DNA of 36,435 bases from Oscillospiraceae bacterium (lineage in GTDB: Bacteria > Bacillota > Clostridia > Oscillospirales > Oscillospiraceae), in NCBI GenBank assembly GCA_017435615.1, contig JAFSET010000031.1, positions 1-36,435 on the forward strand. Reading direction: 5' to 3'. Numbering within the stretch: position 1 is the stretch's first letter; each line of letters begins with the position of its first letter. Both the position numbers and the translations under genes were made by a program. Of the stretch, positions 33,433-36,435 are shown piece after piece. A model generated the notes under the pieces. It ran no database searches, had not been told where the DNA came from, and saw nothing but the letters and a program-made list of their open reading frames with translations.

Positions 33433-33669
33433 AAGGGGCGTTGCACCAATGTGCAGCGCCCCGTTGTTATTTTATAAGGTTAAACTCCCGCTTGTCGAGC
33501 TATATCAACCGTACAACACCGTAGGGCGGGAGCAAGCCCCCGCCCTACGCATGCCTGTTCCGTTGAACATCTTGATAAACTGAAAATAGAGGAAGGATGG
33601 TTTATGGCAGGCAGGTTATCCTTTTTATAAAATATTCCGGCAGCCGCATGGACTGCCGGAATGTTTTGA
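33433..33669. repeat. Long direct repeat, copy 2
   Basis: The same as 29372-29662 but with a shorter GTAGGGCGGGAGCAAGCCCCCGC-type hairpin. The final hairpin (ATTCCGGCAGCCG / ACTGCCGGAAT) lies directly after the minus-strand RNase Y gene. The 17-bp end motif appears as TTGATAAACTGAAAAT. Confidence 0.9.
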
Positions 33670-33671
33670 TT

Positions 33672-35225
33672 TTATTTCGCGTATTCCACAGCTTTGGTTT
33701 CCCGGATCACATTGACCTTGATCTGACCGGGGTATTCCAGCTCGGACTCGATCTTCTTGGCAATATCCCGGGCCAGCAGGATCATGTTGTCCTCGGTGAC
33801 CTCCTCGGGCTTGACCATGATTCGGACCTCACGGCCTGCCTGGATGGCAAAGGCCTTTTCTACGCCGGGATAGGAGCCGGTGAGCTCTTCCAGCTTCTGC
33901 AGACGGCGGATGTAGTTTTCCACGTTCTCACGGCGCGCGCCGGGACGGGCAGCAGACACCGCATCAGCGGCCTGGATCAGCACTGCGATCACCGTCTTGG
34001 GCTCCACATCACCGTGGTGAGCCTCAATGGCGTTGATCACAACAGGATTTTCCTTATACTTCCGGGCCAGCTCCGCGCCAAGCTGCACGTGGCTGCCCTC
34101 GACCTCGTGGTCGATGGATTTGCCCAGGTCATGCAGCAGGCCTGCACGCTTTGCCAGGGTCACATCCACACCCAGCTCCGCGGCCATCAGGCCGGCAATG
34201 TGGGCCACTTCCATGGAGTGGTTGAGCACATTCTGACCGTAAGAGGTGCGGTACTTTTGACGGCCCAGGATCTTTACCAGCTCCGGGTTCAGGCCGTGGA
34301 CACCGGTCTCCAGGCAGGCACGCTCGCCTTCCTCCCGGATGGTGCGGTCCACTTCCTTGCGGGCCTTTTCCACCATATCCACGATACGGGTGGGGTGGAT
34401 GCGGCCGTCCACGATCAGCTTCTCCAGCGCCAGACGGGCGATCTCCCGGCGTACCGGGTCGAAGGAGCTGACGGTAATAGCTTCGGGGGTATCGTCGATG
34501 ATCAGGTCCACGCCGGTGATGGTCTCCAGAGTCCGGATGTTCCGGCCCTCGCGGCCAATGATGCGGCCCTTCATCTCGTCGTTGGGCAGAGGTACAACAG
34601 AAACGGTAGCCTCCGCGACATGGTCAGCGGCACAGCGCTGAATTGCCAGGGACAGGACCTCACGGGCCTTTTCGTCGGCCTCGTCCTTCATCTGCTGCTC
34701 GATCTCTTTGATCTTCAGGGCGGTCTCGTGGCGGATATCCTCCTCCACCAGATCCAGCAGATACTTCTTCGCCTGCTCCTGCGTCAGGCCGGACAGCTTC
34801 TCCAAAGTGGCGATGTGCTGCCGTCTGATGGCCTCAGCCTCCTGCTTGATCTCGGCAACCTCAGCCATACGGTTGGCCAGGTCTTCCTCTTTGCGCTCAA
34901 AGGCATCGGTCTTCTTGTCCAGGTTTTCTTCCTTCTGCTGCAGCCGGCGCTCTTGCTTGCTCAGCTCGGCACGGCGTTCTTTGACTTCTTTTTCGTACTC
35001 TGTGCGGGATTTATGGATCTCGTCCTTTGCTTCCAGAAGCATTTCCTTCTTGCGGCTCTCACCGCTGCGGATGGCTTCATTGATCAGCCGGGTAGCCTCT
35101 TGCTCGGCAGAGCCGATCTCACGTTCGGCGAACTTCTTGCGGTAGCCAACACCGGAACCGAAGCCGATACCGATGCCCACTGCGGCAGCAACGACGATCA
35201 GAATAATTGCTAAATAAAGCTCCAT
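33672..35225 (-). CDS. rny: Ribonuclease Y
   Basis: A 517-residue membrane-anchored endoribonuclease that starts bulk mRNA decay in many Gram-positives. An N-terminal membrane helix (3-22) is followed by a long charged coiled coil (about 30-200), a KH RNA-binding domain (about 208-270, [11 protein letters not shown]) and an HD nuclease domain with H336 ([10 protein letters not shown]) and HD at 365-366 (LLHDLGKS). All key residues are present. ATG 35225 fits the family; AAAGGAGG lies 13 bases upstream, a wide spacing, and a GTG at 35237 is in frame. The promoter is about 200 bases upstream. The ricT-like gene at 17915 may encode its regulator. Confidence 0.95.
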   Translation of the reverse strand: MELYLAIILIVVAAAVGIGIGFGSGVGYRKKFAEREIGSAEQEATRLINEAIRSGESRKKEMLLEAKDEIHKSRTEYEKEVKERRAELSKQERRLQQKEENLDKKTDAFERKEEDLANRMAEVAEIKQEAEAIRRQHIATLEKLSGLTQEQAKKYLLDLVEEDIRHETALKIKEIEQQMKDEADEKAREVLSLAIQRCAADHVAEATVSVVPLPNDEMKGRIIGREGRNIRTLETITGVDLIIDDTPEAITVSSFDPVRREIARLALEKLIVDGRIHPTRIVDMVEKARKEVDRTIREEGERACLETGVHGLNPELVKILGRQKYRTSYGQNVLNHSMEVAHIAGLMAAELGVDVTLAKRAGLLHDLGKSIDHEVEGSHVQLGAELARKYKENPVVINAIEAHHGDVEPKTVIAVLIQAADAVSAARPGARRENVENYIRRLQKLEELTGSYPGVEKAFAIQAGREVRIMVKPEEVTEDNMILLARDIAKKIESELEYPGQIKVNVIRETKAVEYAK

Positions 35226-35425
35226 AAACTCGAACACACCTCCTTTGTAGAATAGGTACAAGCCGGAGGGTGGGCGTTATGGGCCCCTGCTACGCTGTAA
35301 AATTGTAAAGGGTAACAAACAAAATAAACAACGCCATGAGGCGGTAAACGCGGTCCTCCGGATCATTACCGGATAAAAATGAAACGCGGGAAGGCAAGTC
35401 ATACTTCCTCAGCGTACACTATACC
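35226..35425 (-). other. Long 5' leader of rny
   Basis: About 200 bases lie between the likely transcription start and the rny start. They hold short complementary blocks (CCGGAGGACCGCG, CCACCCTCCGG) but no recognised riboswitch and no supported gene. Confidence 0.5.
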
Positions 35426-35431
35426 ACATCT

Positions 35432-35460
35432 ATTTTACCTGCAAGAGGTACGCTTGTCAA
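35432..35460 (-). promoter_or_regulatory. rny promoter
   Basis: Minus-strand TTGACA (35460-35455), 17 bases, TAAAAT (35437-35432). TATAGT at 35423-35418 is a second possible -10. Confidence 0.7.
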
Positions 35461-35510
35461 GAAAAAAACCAAATTTGAAAAATAATAATTTTAATATCAA
35501 ATTATTTTTA

Positions 35511-35539
35511 TTGATTTTTTGTTGATCATGGTGTATGAT
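35511..35539 (+). promoter_or_regulatory. pckA promoter
   Basis: TTGATT (35511-35516), 17 bases, TATGAT (35534-35539). A leader of about 115 bases follows, with two GGCCTGTG copies (35572, 35609) and a CCCC/GGGG hairpin near 35596-35610. Confidence 0.65.
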
Positions 35540-35660
35540 AGCATTGCAAAATATGGGATACCTGTTTGATAGGCCTGTGGAAGAAGGGCGATGATCCCCG
35601 TTCTGTGGGGCCTGTGATCGGAAAATCTCTAAATATTAATGATGAAAGAGGTAATTAAAA

Positions 35661-36435
35661 ATGGCAAAGCTTGACCTGACCAAATATGGCATTACCGGTA
35701 CCACCGAAATTGTCCATAACCCCTCCTACGAGGCTTTGTTCGAAGCTGAGATGGACCCCTCCCTGGAAGGCTTTGAGAAGGGCCAGCTCACTGAGCTGGG
35801 TGCTGTCAATGTAATGACCGGTATCTACACCGGCCGCTCCCCCAAGGATAAGTTCATCGTAATGGACGACACCTCCAAGGATACCGTGTGGTGGACCTCC
35901 GACGAGTTCAAGAACGACAACAAGCCCGCTTCCAAGGAAGCCTGGGCAGAGTGCAAGCGTCTGGCTATGCAGGAGCTGTCCAACAAGAAGCTGTACGTGA
36001 TGGACGTTTTCTGCGGCACCAACGCCGACTCCCGTATGGCTATCCGCTTCATTATGGAAGTGGCATGGCAGGCTCACTTCGTTAAGAATATGTTCATCGC
36101 TCCCACTGCTGAGGAGCTGGAGAACTTCGAGCCCGATTTCGTTTCCTACAATGCTGCCAAGGCTAAGGTAGAAAACTACAAGGAGCTGGGTCTGAACTCC
36201 GAGACCGCCGCCATCTTCAACCTCACCGACAAGGAGCAGGTCATCCTGAACACCTGGTACGGCGGCGAGATGAAGAAGGGTATGTTCTCCATGATGAACT
36301 ACTACCTGCCCCTGAACGGCATGGCCTCCATGCACTGCTCCGCCAACACCGACATGAACGGCGAGAACACCGCTCTGTTCTTCGGCCTGTCCGGCACCGG
36401 CAAGACCACCCTGTCCACCGACCCCAAGCGTCTGC
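35661..36435 (+). CDS. pckA: ATP-dependent phosphoenolpyruvate carboxykinase, N-terminal part
   Basis: 258 codons are seen before the window ends, so the gene is cut by the edge (full length is usually about 530). The enzyme converts oxaloacetate and ATP to PEP, or runs in reverse to fix CO2 in fermenting gut anaerobes. Visible are the substrate-binding TGRSPKDKF (about 55-63), WYGGEMKKG with the metal-binding Lys, and P-loop GLSGTGKTT near the end. AAAGAGGTAATTAAAA precedes ATG 35661. Confidence 0.95.
   Translation, partial: MAKLDLTKYGITGTTEIVHNPSYEALFEAEMDPSLEGFEKGQLTELGAVNVMTGIYTGRSPKDKFIVMDDTSKDTVWWTSDEFKNDNKPASKEAWAECKRLAMQELSNKKLYVMDVFCGTNADSRMAIRFIMEVAWQAHFVKNMFIAPTAEELENFEPDFVSYNAAKAKVENYKELGLNSETAAIFNLTDKEQVILNTWYGGEMKKGMFSMMNYYLPLNGMASMHCSANTDMNGENTALFFGLSGTGKTTLSTDPKRL

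Noticed and set aside
33597-35213. A 538-codon plus-strand open frame opposite RNase Y
   Set aside because: It is a shadow of the clear rny gene and has no family motif; the RNase Y KH and HD motifs are unambiguous on the other strand.

Overview
The window looks like chromosome from an anaerobic, gut-type member of the Bacillota, class Clostridia, probably Oscillospirales/Ruminococcaceae. The signs are strong AGGAGG-type ribosome binding sites, TTGACA/TATAAT promoters with 17-bp spacers, an oxygen-scavenging flavodiiron protein, NADP-type glutamate dehydrogenase, ATP-type PEP carboxykinase, RNase Y, and many small palindromic intergenic repeats of the kind common in that order. The taxonomic call is inference; no rRNA or other marker is present.

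Layout. 1-204: palindromic repeat, repeated at 23096-23233. 213-738: a 69-aa Cys-rich protein divergent from a small XRE regulator across a perfect 12-bp dyad. 801-3514: galK-galT (Leloir pathway). 3655-4989 (-): gdhA with an in-frame TAG near its 3' end. 5238-6038: PHP phosphoesterase whose natural start appears to be ACG. 6051-6124: preQ1 riboswitch with terminator, then queT, a DUF2156 gene and a GNAT gene. 8391-9338: zinc-ribbon membrane protein. 9462-10306: two tandem XRE regulators divergent from an 86-aa Cys-rich protein, again across a perfect dyad. 10724-14069 (-): lipoprotein, LacI regulator and flavodiiron protein. 14232-16867: L-asparaginase and a CBS/DRTGG Mn-pyrophosphatase split by an in-frame TAA. 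16948-19168: holB and a RicT-like PSP1 protein. 19516-22305 (-): FN3/transglutaminase secreted protein and mtaB. 22453-22692: HPr-like protein lacking the active-site His. 22786-23233: repeats. 23392-26830: LysR regulator and a nitrate/taurine-type ABC transporter. 27140-27913: polysaccharide deacetylase split by an in-frame TAA. 27910-28704 (-): phage-like trio behind a GTACTTG operator array. 28967-29368: zinc-ribbon membrane protein. 29730-32927 (-): BspA-like LRR/Ig surface protein divergent from an XRE regulator across a 28-bp palindrome, the pair flanked by about 0.25-kb direct repeats. 33672-35225 (-): RNase Y. 35661-end: pckA, cut by the window edge.

Most genes are housekeeping metabolism. 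Three points stand out. First, otherwise intact genes carry four apparent loss-of-function lesions: three in-frame stops and one lost ATG. Second, three loci place a small XRE regulator divergent from a small Cys-rich or surface protein across a long perfect palindrome. Third, a dense set of modular palindromic repeats includes members with different hairpin cargo but a shared 17-bp end motif. RicT and its known partner enzyme RNase Y are both present.
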